Of a stretch of 54,161 bases of DNA, positions 8,193-17,335 are shown in pieces. Source of the stretch: Oscillospiraceae bacterium (GTDB lineage Bacteria; Bacillota; Clostridia; Oscillospirales; Oscillospiraceae). How positions within the stretch are numbered: the stretch's first letter is position 1; every line of letters starts with the position of its first letter. The notes under the pieces were generated by a model. That model did not search any database, was not told the origin of the DNA, and saw only the letters and a list, made by a program, of their open reading frames with translations. Location: the NCBI GenBank assembly GCA_902760845.1, contig CACWHX010000008.1, positions 1 through 54,161 of the forward strand, given 5' to 3'. The translations under genes and the position numbers were made by a program.

Positions 8193-9050
8193 ATGAAGCG
8201 CCGTACCGACCGAAAACCGCATACCCTGCGCGCGGCGCTGCTCGCCGTGCTGTGCCTCACGGGGCTCTTCTCCCTCGCGTTTTATGACAGCGGCCACCGC
8301 CTTGTGACGACGGAGTACGCCGTCGCGTCCGCGCGCCTGCCGGCGGCGTTCGACGGTCTTCGCATCGTGCAGCTCAGCGACCTTCACGCCGCGTCGTTCG
8401 GCAGGGACAACGCGCGGCTGGTGAAAACGGTCGCCGCCGCGCAGCCGGACCTGATCGTCCTCACCGGAGACTTCATCGAGACGGCGGACGAGATCGGCGT
8501 TTCCGAGACGCTCACGCGCCAGCTGGCGCAGCTCGCGCCGGTCTATTTTGTGAGCGGCAACCACGACTGGGCGTCGCACGCGGCGGGGGACCTCTTCGCC
8601 GCGCTGGAGAGCGCGGGCGCGACGTGCCTGCGAAACGAGGCCGTGACGCTCACGCGCGGCGCGCAGCAGCTGCTGCTCGTCGGCGTGGAGGACCCCAACA
8701 GCTTTGCCGATCTCGCGACGCCGGACGAGGTGGTCGCGCAGGCGCAGGCCGCGCATCCCGGCCTGTTTACGATTCTGATCGGCCATCGCAACTACTGGGT
8801 CACGGAGTATCCCGCGCTCCCGGTGGACGTGATCCTCTGCGGCCACAGTCATGGCGGCATTATCTGGCTCCCCGGCGTCGGCGGACTCATCAGCGAGGAC
8901 CGCACGCTCTTTCCGGTTTACGACGCCGGGCGCTACGACTGCGGCAGCTATGCCATGATCGTCTCGCGCGGTCTGGGGCAGGCCCGGCAGTTCCCGCGCC
9001 TGTTCAACAATCCCGAGGTCGTCTGCGTCGTGCTCCGCGCCGAAGCATAA
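8193..9050 (+). CDS. Calcineurin-like metallophosphoesterase, YkuE/YaeI type
   Basis: 285-residue phosphoesterase with a basic N-terminus and one membrane anchor (about 13-32), so the catalytic domain is probably outside the cytoplasm or membrane-apposed. All metal-binding motifs are visible in order: SDLHAASF, LTGDFIE, SGNHDW, and CGHSHGG. This type hydrolyses phosphodiester or phospholipid headgroup bonds (YaeI/LpxH-like, UDP-sugar or lipid substrates in relatives), but the substrate cannot be read from the sequence. The ATG at 8193 is preceded by GGAAAGGAG with six-base spacing; an upstream in-frame ATG at 8172 has no ribosome binding site. Confidence 0.88.
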   Translation: MKRRTDRKPHTLRAALLAVLCLTGLFSLAFYDSGHRLVTTEYAVASARLPAAFDGLRIVQLSDLHAASFGRDNARLVKTVAAAQPDLIVLTGDFIETADEIGVSETLTRQLAQLAPVYFVSGNHDWASHAAGDLFAALESAGATCLRNEAVTLTRGAQQLLLVGVEDPNSFADLATPDEVVAQAQAAHPGLFTILIGHRNYWVTEYPALPVDVILCGHSHGGIIWLPGVGGLISEDRTLFPVYDAGRYDCGSYAMIVSRGLGQARQFPRLFNNPEVVCVVLRAEA

Positions 9051-9120
9051 ATTCGCGCAACTTTTCGCCCCCCGGCGCATAGAATGGTCGTATACGCAAA
9101 GCCAAATGGGGGTGAGCCGA

Positions 9121-9183
9121 TGGAGACCGATCTGGAGGATTGGATTTTTCGGACGGAGAGTTCCGCGCCGAGCGACAGATAGA
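9121..9183 (+). CDS. Possible 20-residue small ORF
   Basis: An ATG at 9121 follows GGGGGTGA and encodes a 20-residue acidic peptide beginning METDLEDWIF and ending at TAG 9183. A perfect terminator-like hairpin starts three bases later. The setting (ribosome binding site, short frame, hairpin) is that of a gene, but the peptide is unrecognised and too short to judge by composition. It could equally be the remnant of a longer gene. Confidence 0.3.
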
Positions 9184-9185
9184 AG

Positions 9186-9226
9186 CTCAGGGGCTGTGAA
9201 AAACGAACGTTTTTCACAGCCCCTGA
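9186..9226. terminator. Perfect 41-base palindromic hairpin
   Basis: Perfect inverted repeat with arms CTCAGGGGCTGTGAAAAACG and its complement around a single base. Likely a terminator for the metallophosphoesterase gene and the small ORF. The inner part resembles the TGTCGAAAAAC palindromes seen elsewhere in the window. Confidence 0.6.
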
Positions 9227-9284
9227 GTCATTCTGTCGAAAAAAGCTTTTCAACAAAACCAAGCCAACCCCGCTTACCCCGGGC

Positions 9285-10200
9285 TTCGGCTCGGTTTGTT
9301 TGTTACGCGGTGCAGGCGTTGATCGTAGTGCAGGCGTTGGTGTGGTGCGGGGTGGGCTTGGTGCGGGATTTTGGCTGGTGTCCTCGTTAATATACCGCAG
9401 TTGTTGACGTACTGCTGGCATTCCACCCGCTTTCTTTTCAGCGCGAAAAGAAAGCCGGTGGAGCCGGAAAGAAACGCTGAGGGGTGCGGTGGTAGGCATC
9501 GCTTCTTCCGGGCAAGTGCGCCGCCGTACTGCGGGGTATGAGGGACGCAGCTTGGTGGGAATCTTGGTGCGGAGGCTCAGATACTTACCGAGTGCGTAAA
9601 ACCCACTGCAGCGCTGAGCTGTAGTTTTAGTCGCTTGCATTGTATCCCACGCTGCACCGATTCTCCGGCACCCAGCCTGTGCGTTTCTTTCCGCAGAACC
9701 TACCTTTGCCGAATGTCCCGCCTCCGGGGGTTGTTAAGGGGCGGTTAGCCCCTTGACTCCGGCAAGACGGAAAGAAATGGGGTGGATTCTGCACTACGTC
9801 TATGACTGCAGTGCGTTATAAAACGAGCCAGGCAAAACCACGTACCGCACCGCACCCAGATACCCGCCAAGCCGCGTCTCCCGCACCCCGCACTACGGCG
9901 GCGCACTTGCGCCGCTCGTACAGGCGCGTCCGACCGTAGAAGGGTAAGCCCCCGGAACCGCGCGCTTGCGCGCGGTTCCGGAAGAAGCGATGCCTACCAC
10001 CGCACCCCCAGCGTTTCTTTCCGGCTCCACCGGCTTTCTTTTCGCGCTGAAAAGAAAGCGGGTGTCAACGACTGCGGTATCTTAACGAAGCCACCGGCTA
10101 CAATCCCGCACCGCGCCAACGCTCGCACTACGTCAACAACTGCACCACATAACGAAGGGACCAGCCCCAATCAACCACCCCGCGTCCCCGAGCCGAAGCC
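9285..10200. repeat. Large imperfect inverted-repeat region without a credible gene
   Basis: Left arm about 9368-9580 and right arm about 9855-10110 are inverted copies. The best-matching part, around GCTTTCTTTTCAGCGCGAAA and GAGCCGGAAAGAAACGCTG (9430-9515 against 9965-10060), is nearly identical for over 100 bases. The outer flanks carry the short direct-repeat words that also occur at 71-255. The centre (about 9600-9850) contains smaller hairpins such as AAGGGGCGGTTAGCCCCTT. Open frames crossing this region have no ribosome binding site, and their residues simply translate the repeats. Confidence 0.75.
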
Positions 10201-10346
10201 GCTTCGCTGGGCTTCGTCTCGGAAAGGAAGAACGGGGAAGCGGATATGGAGCCGGCGCGCGCAAGCGCGGCTGCGGAATGGAGCGCGCCCGTTCTGACGC
10301 TGTCGAGGGCTTCGGGGGACCGGCAGTCCCCTCGATCCATTGAAGC

Positions 10347-10925
10347 CTATCGCCCCCGCCGGCTTGTGGCAAAGCCAAAAACCATGCCAACCACGCCGCC
10401 GGCAATATGCGTCAGCTGCTGCAGCCCCGCCTGTCCCGTCACAGCCTGCACAATCTCGCTGCCGAGATAGAGCACCAGCACCAGCACGAGCGTGAGCGGA
10501 ATGACGCCGCCGCGCGCGCCGGCGAACGACGCGAGCACGATGAGCATGAACACCACGCCCGACGCGCCCATGAGCGCCGCGCCGGGAAACAAAAACCACA
10601 GCACGAGACCCGTGACGAGCGCCGTCACCAGAATGGCGAGCAGCACCCGGCGGCTGCCGAAGCGCTCCTCCGCCGTGGGTCCGACGACGAGCATGATGAC
10701 GATGTTCGCGCTGAGCGCGGCAAAATCGCTGCTCCCCAGCACGTGCAGGAAAAAGCGCGGATAGGTCAGAAAATCGGTGAGCGGCGCGCGGTAGACGCAG
10801 AAGAGATTCTGCGTCGTCCAGCCGTCCGTGAGTCTGCCCAGCGCGAGCGCGAGCAGGCTCAGAAGCGCGAACGACAGCGTGACCGGCGCGTTGTATTGGA
10901 TCGTGACGGAGCGCTTCGCCGTCAT
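10347..10925 (-). CDS. Rhomboid-family intramembrane serine protease
   Basis: 192-residue multi-pass membrane protein with about six hydrophobic segments. The catalytic serine motif GASG (Ser122) and the partner His173 in LTHIAGG are both present, so it is probably an active rhomboid protease cleaving membrane proteins. The otherwise conserved region after TM1 is shortened. The ATG at 10925 has GAGGGG upstream; a GTG at 10937 overlapping the stop of the macro-domain gene (GTGA) is an alternative. It is the last gene of the run ClpE-like, macro domain, rhomboid on the minus strand. Substrate unknown. Confidence 0.82.
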   Translation of the reverse strand: MTAKRSVTIQYNAPVTLSFALLSLLALALGRLTDGWTTQNLFCVYRAPLTDFLTYPRFFLHVLGSSDFAALSANIVIMLVVGPTAEERFGSRRVLLAILVTALVTGLVLWFLFPGAALMGASGVVFMLIVLASFAGARGGVIPLTLVLVLVLYLGSEIVQAVTGQAGLQQLTHIAGGVVGMVFGFATSRRGR

Positions 10926-10933
10926 GCCGCCCC

Positions 10934-11446
10934 TCACAGGGCCGCGAGCGCGTCGGCGTAGGCGCGCTGCGTGCGGCTGTCAAAGCAGACCATGCGCACG
11001 CGGGTGATGGACGGATACTGCTCCAGCGTCTCGGCGATGGTGCGCACGGCGATTTCCGCCGCCCGGTCCAGCGGGAAGTGATACACGCCCGTGCTGATGG
11101 ACGGGAAATCCACCGTCGCGCAGCCGTTTTCCGCCGCGAGGCGCAGGCAGCTGCGATAGCAGCTCGCGAGCAGCTCCGGCTCGCCGTGGGTCCCGTCGCG
11201 CCAGCGCGGTCCGGGCGTGTGGATGACGTGCTTCGCCTTCAGCCGGTAGCCGCCGGTGATCTTCGCCTCGCCGGTCCTGCAGCCGTCCAGCGTGCGGCAC
11301 TCGGCCAGCAGCTCCGGCCCCGCCGCCATGTGGATGGCGCCGTCCACCCCGCCGCCGCCCAGCAGCGAGCAGTTGGCGGCGTTCACGATGGCATCCGCGT
11401 CCGACTGCGTGATGTCGCCGGAAATGATCTCGATGCGTTCTTTCAT
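10934..11446 (-). CDS. Macro-domain protein (ADP-ribose / O-acetyl-ADP-ribose hydrolase type)
   Basis: 170-residue stand-alone macro domain of the YmdB/MacroD type. Visible motifs: [30 protein letters not shown] (ADP-ribose pocket with the conserved Asn and Gly-rich loop) and [20 protein letters not shown] (second loop). Relatives deacetylate O-acetyl-ADP-ribose or remove ADP-ribose from proteins. The usual HTVGP motif is HTPGPRW here. GGAG lies seven bases before the ATG. It sits 11 bases downstream of the ClpE-like gene and overlaps or nearly abuts the rhomboid gene, so the three are probably co-transcribed. Confidence 0.92.
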   Translation of the reverse strand: MKERIEIISGDITQSDADAIVNAANCSLLGGGGVDGAIHMAAGPELLAECRTLDGCRTGEAKITGGYRLKAKHVIHTPGPRWRDGTHGEPELLASCYRSCLRLAAENGCATVDFPSISTGVYHFPLDRAAEIAVRTIAETLEQYPSITRVRMVCFDSRTQRAYADALAAL

Positions 11447-11457
11447 AGGCTTTCTCC

Positions 11458-13758
11458 TTATTGCAGCGTCACGATGATATGCTCGCCCTCTGCCGTCAAC
11501 TGCACGGCGGCGCTGTGCTCGCGCCGCTCGACGACGGCGGCGGCGATGGCGTCCTCCACGTCCTTTTGGATGGTGCGCCTGAGATTCCGCGCGCCATAGA
11601 CCTCGCTGAAGCTCTTTTTCACCAGCGCGTCGATGACCGTCTCGTCCCAGTCGAGCGTCATGCCGCGCTCGGCCATGGTGTCGCGCAGCTCGGTGAGCAT
11701 GAGCGCGGCGATGGCGCGGAAGTTTTCCTCCGTGAGCCGGTTGAAGTAGACGATCTCGTCCACGCGGTTGAGAAATTCCGGGCGCAGGAAGTCGTTCAGC
11801 GCCTTCATGACGCGCTCTCTGGTCTGGTCGTTCGCCGTGAGCCCAAAGCCCAGCGCCCCGGTCTTTTGGTTGCTGCCGGCGTTCGTCGTCATGATGATGA
11901 CGGTGTTTTCAAAGTTCACGGTGCGCCCCTGCGCATCGGTGATGCGCCCGTCGTCAAGAATCTGCAGCAGGATGTTCAGCACATCCGGGTGCGCCTTTTC
12001 GATCTCGTCAAAGAGCACGACGGAATACGGTTTGCGGCGAATCTTCTCCGTGAGCTGCCCGGCCTCGTCGTAGCCGACGTAGCCCGGCGGCGAGCCGATG
12101 AGCCGCGAGACGGAGAACTTCTCCATGAACTCCGACATATCCAGCCGGATGAGCGACTCCGGCGAATCGAAGAGATCGGCCGCGAGGCGCTTGACCAGCT
12201 CCGTCTTGCCGACGCCCGTGCCGCCCACGAAGATGAAGCTCACGGGCTTGCGCTTGGCCTGCAGTCCCACGCGGCTGCGCCGGATGGCGGCGCAAACGGC
12301 GTCCACCGCCGCGTCCTGCCCGACGATGTGCGCGCGCAGACGGTCGCCCAGCTGGGCGAGCCGCTCAAACTCATCCTCGCGGATGCTGGAGGCGGGAATC
12401 TTCGTCCACAGCTCGATGATGCGCGCGAGATTTTCCGTCGTGAGCGCGGGGCGCTCCGCGCCCTTGAGCGCGTTCAGCTCATCCGAGAGCTGCAGCGAGC
12501 GGCTGCGCAGCTCCGCCATGCGCTCGAAGTGCTCATTCTCCGTGTCCTGCAGCAGCAGCTCGCGCTCCTTGTCATAGTCCGCCAGCTCCTTTTCGATCTC
12601 CTTGCGGCGCACGAGCGAGGCGTTTTTCAGGTTCACGTCCGAGCACGCCTCGTCGATGAGGTCGATGGCCTTATCCGGCAGGTAGCGGTCGGTGATATAC
12701 CGCTCGCTGAGCGTCACGGCGGCGCGGCACATCTCGTCCGAGATCGTCACGTCGTGGTAGTCCTCGTAGTACCGGCGGATGCCCTTCAAAATCTCCACGC
12801 TGTCGGAGATCGACGGCTCCGTGACCGTGACGGGCTGGAAGCGCCGCTCGAGCGCCGAGTCCTTCTCGATGTGCTTGCGGTACTCGGTGAACGTCGTCGC
12901 GCCGATGACCTGAATCTCCCCGCGGGAGAGCGCGGGCTTGAGGATGTTCGCGGCGTTCATGCTGCCCTCGGCGTCGCCCGCGCCGACGATGTTGTGCACC
13001 TCGTCGATGACGAGGATGATGTTCCCCGCCTTGCGGATGTCGTCGATGAGCCCCTTCATGCGGCTCTCAAACTGGCCGCGAAACTGCGTCCCCGCGACGA
13101 GCGCCGTGAGATCGAGCAGATACACGCGCTTGTCGCGCAGCTTATACGGCACGTCGCCGGACGCGATGCGCTGCGCCAGCCCCTCGGCGATGGCCGTTTT
13201 GCCGACGCCGGGCTCGCCGATGAGACAGGGGTTGTTCTTCTGCCGGCGGTTGAGAATCTGGAGCACGCGCTCCAGCTCCTCCGCCCGGCCGATCATATGG
13301 TCGAGCTTCCCCTCCTCCGCGCGCGCGGTGAGGTCGATGCAGTAGCTGTCCAGAAACTTGTGCTTGCGCGGCTGGGGCTGCGCGTCCCGGTTCTCGCGCG
13401 GCGGCATCTCGCGGCTCGGCTCCTGGGCCGGCTGCATCGCGTTGGGGTTGCCGCCGAACAGCCGGTTCAGAAACGGGAAGGTCGCGGTCTTGCCGTCGTC
13501 GTTCTCGCTGTCGTCATCGTCCGTGAGATCGGGCAGCTCCTCGGCGCTGCGGAGCATCTCCATCATATCGCCGGAGATGCTGTCGAGGTCCTCCTCGCTG
13601 AGTCCCATCCGTTCGATCACGTCGTCCACGGGCTTGATGTGCAGCTCGCGCGCACACTTGAGGCAGAGCCCCTCGTTGCGCGATTCGTTATTTTCAATGC
13701 GGGTGATAAAGACGACCGCCATGTTCTTGCCACAGCGGGCACACAGGGTAGGCTGCAT
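11458..13758 (-). CDS. ClpE-like AAA+ chaperone / Clp protease ATPase subunit
   Basis: 766-residue double-AAA+ unfoldase. The N-terminus has a four-cysteine zinc finger (Cys6, Cys9, Cys32, Cys35), as in ClpE and McsA, instead of the ClpC N-domain repeats. An acidic low-complexity linker (about 70-130) follows. AAA1 has Walker [10 protein letters not shown] and Walker [12 protein letters not shown]2 has GGTGVGKTE and [11 protein letters not shown], and an LGFG loop that could dock ClpP. The ATG at 13758 is preferred because AGGAG is eight bases upstream; an ATG at 13779 lacks a site. Its role is protein quality control with ClpP, which is not in the window. ClpE versus ClpC naming is inferred from the zinc finger. 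Confidence 0.93.
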   Translation of the reverse strand: MQPTLCARCGKNMAVVFITRIENNESRNEGLCLKCARELHIKPVDDVIERMGLSEEDLDSISGDMMEMLRSAEELPDLTDDDDSENDDGKTATFPFLNRLFGGNPNAMQPAQEPSREMPPRENRDAQPQPRKHKFLDSYCIDLTARAEEGKLDHMIGRAEELERVLQILNRRQKNNPCLIGEPGVGKTAIAEGLAQRIASGDVPYKLRDKRVYLLDLTALVAGTQFRGQFESRMKGLIDDIRKAGNIILVIDEVHNIVGAGDAEGSMNAANILKPALSRGEIQVIGATTFTEYRKHIEKDSALERRFQPVTVTEPSISDSVEILKGIRRYYEDYHDVTISDEMCRAAVTLSERYITDRYLPDKAIDLIDEACSDVNLKNASLVRRKEIEKELADYDKERELLLQDTENEHFERMAELRSRSLQLSDELNALKGAERPALTTENLARIIELWTKIPASSIREDEFERLAQLGDRLRAHIVGQDAAVDAVCAAIRRSRVGLQAKRKPVSFIFVGGTGVGKTELVKRLAADLFDSPESLIRLDMSEFMEKFSVSRLIGSPPGYVGYDEAGQLTEKIRRKPYSVVLFDEIEKAHPDVLNILLQILDDGRITDAQGRTVNFENTVIIMTTNAGSNQKTGALGFGLTANDQTRERVMKALNDFLRPEFLNRVDEIVYFNRLTEENFRAIAALMLTELRDTMAERGMTLDWDETVIDALVKKSFSEVYGARNLRRTIQKDVEDAIAAAVVERREHSAAVQLTAEGEHIIVTLQ

Positions 13759-13856
13759 AAGTTGTTCTCCTTTTGCCATGCGCGGCCCGTTCCGGCCGCA
13801 TGCGGGTCATTTGCCGATGCTAAATAATATGTGTCAAACCGGTCATAAATAAAAGA

Positions 13857-14576
13857 TCAGATTCCGACGCCGAGCGTCAGGATGTCGATTGCCAGGAAGA
13901 ATCTGGCGAGGAAAGTGTCCGCCAGGGTGTTTCTGCCGATGAGCGCGCCCAGAAACTGCAGCACCCAGCACAGCAGCACGCAGTAGGCCATGCCGCCGAC
14001 GAAGCCCGCCACCGCACCGCCGATATCGTCGAGCCGCTCGCGGTCCGGGATGCGAAACGTCAGGTTCGGGATGTTCCCGATGCCCAGCAGCAGCACGAGG
14101 ATGAGGATGAACGCAACGACCGTGCCGCCGACATAGGCAATGCGCTCGCAGAACACCTGCACGAGCGCGGCGTTGATCGACACGAACTGCGTCTCGGCAT
14201 AATCCTGCGCCTCCTGCGCCATTTGCCGCGCCGGGCCGGCGTAGATGCCCGCGGCGCGATACGTCGCCTCGCAGAATTCCGGGACCAGCTCCGGATGCTG
14301 CGCGACCGCGTCCGCCACGGAGAGCTGCTCGCCCGACAGGCCCAGCTCCGGCATCACCTCTTCGTCGATCTGGTGGTCGAGATAGCCCTCGGCAAAGGGC
14401 TGCAGCCCCGTGACGATCTCGTTGGAGAACGCCGCGGACAGCAGACACGCCAGATACAGCGCCGCCACAATCGCCGCCAGATGCGCGATGCTGAGGATCA
14501 GCCCGCGCTTATAGCCGCCCCAGGCGGCCAGCAGCAGGATCACCACAAAAATTATGCTCAATATCATACTCATCAT
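13857..14576 (-). CDS. CvpA family membrane protein
   Basis: 239 residues with four to five predicted membrane segments: a short hydrophobic N-terminus followed by GGYKRGLILSIAHLAAIVAAL, typical of CvpA (colicin V production) proteins, then a soluble loop (about 60-140) longer than in the compact family members, and two C-terminal membrane segments. The family's biochemical role is unclear. ATG codons at 14576, 14573 and 14567 compete; AGGG lies six bases before 14576. It is followed by the ClpE-like gene after about 100 bases. Confidence 0.8.
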   Translation of the reverse strand: MMSMILSIIFVVILLLAAWGGYKRGLILSIAHLAAIVAALYLACLLSAAFSNEIVTGLQPFAEGYLDHQIDEEVMPELGLSGEQLSVADAVAQHPELVPEFCEATYRAAGIYAGPARQMAQEAQDYAETQFVSINAALVQVFCERIAYVGGTVVAFILILVLLLGIGNIPNLTFRIPDRERLDDIGGAVAGFVGGMAYCVLLCWVLQFLGALIGRNTLADTFLARFFLAIDILTLGVGI

Positions 14577-14601
14577 CGTTTGCCCTGCCTTCTCTCTTAT
14601 C

Positions 14602-14631
14602 TTCGAAAAAGGCCCCGGCCCTTTTCGAGCA
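14602..14631 (-). terminator. Hairpin after the DUF5711-like gene
   Basis: Inverted repeat TCGAAAAGG/CCTTTTTCGA around a GC-rich loop, between the DUF5711-like stop and cvpA. There is no clear U-tract, so it is more likely a processing or stability hairpin. Confidence 0.35.
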
Positions 14632-14648
14632 GGAATCGCGCGGCGGGT

Positions 14649-15740
14649 CTACAGCTCGACCACCTGCGCGGAATCATCGGAAAGGAGCAGCGCCCTGCCG
14701 CGCTGCAGCAGAATCGCCCTGCCCACGCCGTGCAGCTCCGTCTCCGCCGAGCGGAGCTCCTCCAGCTGCTGGTTATACAGCGTGAGCTTCCCGCCGCGCT
14801 GCACCAGCACCTGCTTGCCGCACGCGGATACGCCCTCCAGCCCGTCCGGCGGCTCCGTCTCGCCCAGCACCTCGCCGGAGGGCGAGATGGTGACGAGCTT
14901 CGTCGCGCTGCTGGAACGATACTGCGAAAGCGCGAGCGTGAAAAACCCGCTCCCGTCGCGGGAATAGTCATAGAGGTGCAGCCGGTCAAAGGCGTATTCC
15001 CCCGTGGACTGCCCCCTGTCGTCCAGCAGCACAAGCCGCGTCTGCGACAGCGCGGCGACGTGGCCGCCGTCCAGCCAGCAGAGATCGGCAAACAGCTCCT
15101 CGTCCGCCTGGAAGACGCCGCGCTCCTCCTCGCTGTCCAGCGAAAACAGGTGCACGCTCGCGCCGTCCGCGTCGGCGCAGAGCACCGCGAGCGTCCCGGC
15201 GTCGGACAAAGCCGCGTTCATCACATAGCCCGTGCCGGAATACCACTGATAGATGGCAGTCAGCTTTTCGTCATACACTGTGACCATGCCCTTGTAGCCC
15301 GCCGCCTCGGTGGCGACGGCGAGCTCCCCATCCGCGTTCATGCGCGCGGATATGATCGCGCCCGCAGGCTCGACGCGCGCGACGTTCCCGTCAAAATCCG
15401 CGACGAGCAGCGTCGTGCCGCCGATATCGAACGCGGCGACGCGCCTGTCCCCGGCGGTGATCCCCGGCTCGGAGAGTGAGACGATCTCGTGCAGCACGGT
15501 GTTCCCGTCCGCGTCGAAGAGCTGCACGCCGCTATTGGCGGCCACGGCCAGGCGCCCGTCTGACACAGCGTACACCTGTCCGGCGCTGTTGTCCAGCAGA
15601 AACGGCGTCTCGGACGCCGCGCCCGCGCCGCCGGCGACGCCGCGCCGCACGAGCGCGACCACAAACACCAGCGCCGCGAGGACGGCCGCCGCCACAAGGA
15701 GCGTCTGCCGCAGTCTGGAATTGTTCGTCTTTTCGTCCAT
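14649..15740 (-). CDS. DUF5711-like membrane-anchored beta-propeller protein
   Basis: 363 residues with one N-terminal membrane segment (about 13-33), then a region of repeated short beta-strand motifs ending in aromatic or Asp-Gly turns (GRLAVAANSGVQLFDADGN, GTTLLVADFDGNVARV, GKLTLYNQQLEELR), as in seven-bladed propellers. I take it for the DUF5711 family of Clostridia, exposed outside the cell. Function is unknown. GAGG lies seven bases before the ATG. It sits between truA and cvpA on the same strand. Confidence 0.7.
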   Translation of the reverse strand: MDEKTNNSRLRQTLLVAAAVLAALVFVVALVRRGVAGGAGAASETPFLLDNSAGQVYAVSDGRLAVAANSGVQLFDADGNTVLHEIVSLSEPGITAGDRRVAAFDIGGTTLLVADFDGNVARVEPAGAIISARMNADGELAVATEAAGYKGMVTVYDEKLTAIYQWYSGTGYVMNAALSDAGTLAVLCADADGASVHLFSLDSEEERGVFQADEELFADLCWLDGGHVAALSQTRLVLLDDRGQSTGEYAFDRLHLYDYSRDGSGFFTLALSQYRSSSATKLVTISPSGEVLGETEPPDGLEGVSACGKQVLVQRGGKLTLYNQQLEELRSAETELHGVGRAILLQRGRALLLSDDSAQVVEL

Positions 15741-15770
15741 AGTGTGTCCTCTGCGCGCGTCAAGCGATTT

Positions 15771-16535
15771 TCATCTTGCCATCATCTCTCCCACGGCCCC
15801 CTCGTACCACACGCGGTTGAGATACAGCCCCTGCGGCGGCATCGTCGGCCCGGTGAGCCGGCGGTCGCGCGCCGCGAGCAGGGCGGGAATCTCCTCCGGC
15901 GTGAGCTTGCCGTGGGAGGCGTAGACCATCGTGCCGACGATGGAGCGCACCATATTATACAGAAACCCGTCCGCGCAGACGGCGATGGTGATCTCCGTCC
16001 CCGTCTGCTCCGCGCGGCACCAGTACACGGTGCGCACGGTGGTTTTCGTCTCGGTGCCGACGCTGCGCACGGCGGCAAAGTCGTGCGTGCCCTCAAAGGC
16101 GCGCCCGGCGCGGCGCAGCAGCCCGATATCCAGCGGCGCGGGATAAAAGCACGCGCGGTGCTCCAGAAACGGGTCGCGGATGCGCGAATTGTGGATGCGG
16201 TAGAGATATTCCTTCTGGATGCACGAGCCGATGGCGTTGAACGCCGCCGGCGCCTCGACGGCGTCCGTCACAGCAATGTCCCCCGGCAGGCGGGCGTTCA
16301 CCGCCAGCGGCACGCGGTCCACGGGGATCGTGCAGTCCGTGCGGAAGTTCGCGCAGTAGCGCAGCGCGTGCACGCCCGCGTCCGTCCGCCCGCAGCCCAC
16401 GACCTTCACCGGGTGGCCGCACACCTTCGAGAGCGCTTTTTCCAGCGTCTCGGCCACGGTGATCTCCGTCTTCTGCACCTGCCAGCCGTGGTAGCGCGTC
16501 CCGTCGTATTGCAATCGTAAAGCGATGTTTCTCAT
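15771..16535 (-). CDS. truA: tRNA pseudouridine(38-40) synthase TruA
   Basis: Forms pseudouridine at positions 38-40 of the tRNA anticodon stem-loop. 254 residues, typical length. The catalytic Asp52 lies in GCGRTDAGVHAL; YDGTRYHGWQ near the N-terminus and the FLYNMVRSIVG motif are also conserved. The start overlaps the ecfT stop (ATGA), which is the common ecfA1-ecfA2-ecfT-truA order of Firmicutes. Confidence 0.97.
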   Translation of the reverse strand: MRNIALRLQYDGTRYHGWQVQKTEITVAETLEKALSKVCGHPVKVVGCGRTDAGVHALRYCANFRTDCTIPVDRVPLAVNARLPGDIAVTDAVEAPAAFNAIGSCIQKEYLYRIHNSRIRDPFLEHRACFYPAPLDIGLLRRAGRAFEGTHDFAAVRSVGTETKTTVRTVYWCRAEQTGTEITIAVCADGFLYNMVRSIVGTMVYASHGKLTPEEIPALLAARDRRLTGPTMPPQGLYLNRVWYEGAVGEMMAR

Positions 16536-17335
16536 AGTCCAAAATGCTTCATCACCAGCACCGCCGCGAACACCGCCGCGCCCAGGAGGATGGCGAGCGT
16601 GTCGCGCGCCGCCCAGTGCAGCTGCTTCATGCGCGTGCGCCCCTCGTCGCCGTGATAGCAGCGGCTTTCCATGGCGGTGGCCAGCTCGTCCGCCCGGCGA
16701 AACGCCGACACGAACAGCGGCACCAGCAGCGGCAGCAGCGCCTTCGCGCGCTGGATGAGACTCCCGGTGTCAAAATCCGCGCCGCGCGCCTTCTGCGCGG
16801 ACATGATCTTGTCCGTCTCCTCGATGAGCGTGGGGATGAAGCGCAGCGCCATGCTCATCATCATGGCCATCTCGTGCACGGGCACGCGAATCTTTTTCAG
16901 CGGCCCGAAGAGGATCTCCATCCCATCCGTGAGTGCGATGGGCGACGTGGTATAGGTCAGCAGGAACGTGCCCGCAATGAGCATTGTGATGCGCAGCACC
17001 ATGAACGCCGCGCGGATGAGCCCCTCGCGCGTGATCGTCAGCGCGCCGAGCTTCACGACGGGTGTTCCCTGCGTGAAGAACATATTCAGCAGCGCCGTGA
17101 GGATCACGATCACGAGCACGGGCTTGAGCCCGCGCACGATGGCGCGCAGCGGAATTTGTGAAACGGCGATCATGGCGCCGGTCACCACGATCATAAACGC
17201 ATAGGAGCCGTAATTCACCGCGGTGAAGAGCGCCGCGATATACAGCACGACCAGGATCAGCTTGCATCGGGCGTCAAGCCGGTGGGCGATGCTGTCGCCG
17301 GGAAAGTACTGGCCGAGCGTGATGTCTCTCAGCAT
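16532..17335 (-). CDS. ecfT: ECF transporter transmembrane subunit EcfT
   Basis: Membrane scaffold of the energy-coupling factor module for vitamin uptake. 267 residues with five to six membrane segments. The two coupling-helix signatures with an Ala-Arg-Gly type motif are visible (SAQKARGADF and AMESRCYHG). The ATG at 17335 follows AAGGGGG with seven-base spacing and overlaps the end of ecfA2 by seven bases. No substrate-binding S component is encoded in the window, as expected for a shared group II module. Confidence 0.95.
   Translation of the reverse strand: MLRDITLGQYFPGDSIAHRLDARCKLILVVLYIAALFTAVNYGSYAFMIVVTGAMIAVSQIPLRAIVRGLKPVLVIVILTALLNMFFTQGTPVVKLGALTITREGLIRAAFMVLRITMLIAGTFLLTYTTSPIALTDGMEILFGPLKKIRVPVHEMAMMMSMALRFIPTLIEETDKIMSAQKARGADFDTGSLIQRAKALLPLLVPLFVSAFRRADELATAMESRCYHGDEGRTRMKQLHWAARDTLAILLGAAVFAAVLVMKHFGL

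Noticed and set aside
8948..9640. 230-residue minus-strand open frame over the repeat region
   Set aside because: It overlaps the end of the metallophosphoesterase gene antisense, has no ribosome binding site, and its residues translate the inverted-repeat modules.
10128..10405. Small minus-strand frames next to the rhomboid gene
   Set aside because: Low-complexity Pro/Arg/Ala composition, overlap with the rhomboid 3' end and the repeat region, and no start signal.
13826..13850. CtsR-like heptads TGTCAAA and GGTCATA upstream of the ClpE-like gene
   Set aside because: The two heptads are separated by two bases instead of three and each has a mismatch. The nearby TTGACA has no convincing -10. 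A real CtsR box would need the exact spacing; a search for ctsR and for the same motif at clpP and clpC could settle it.
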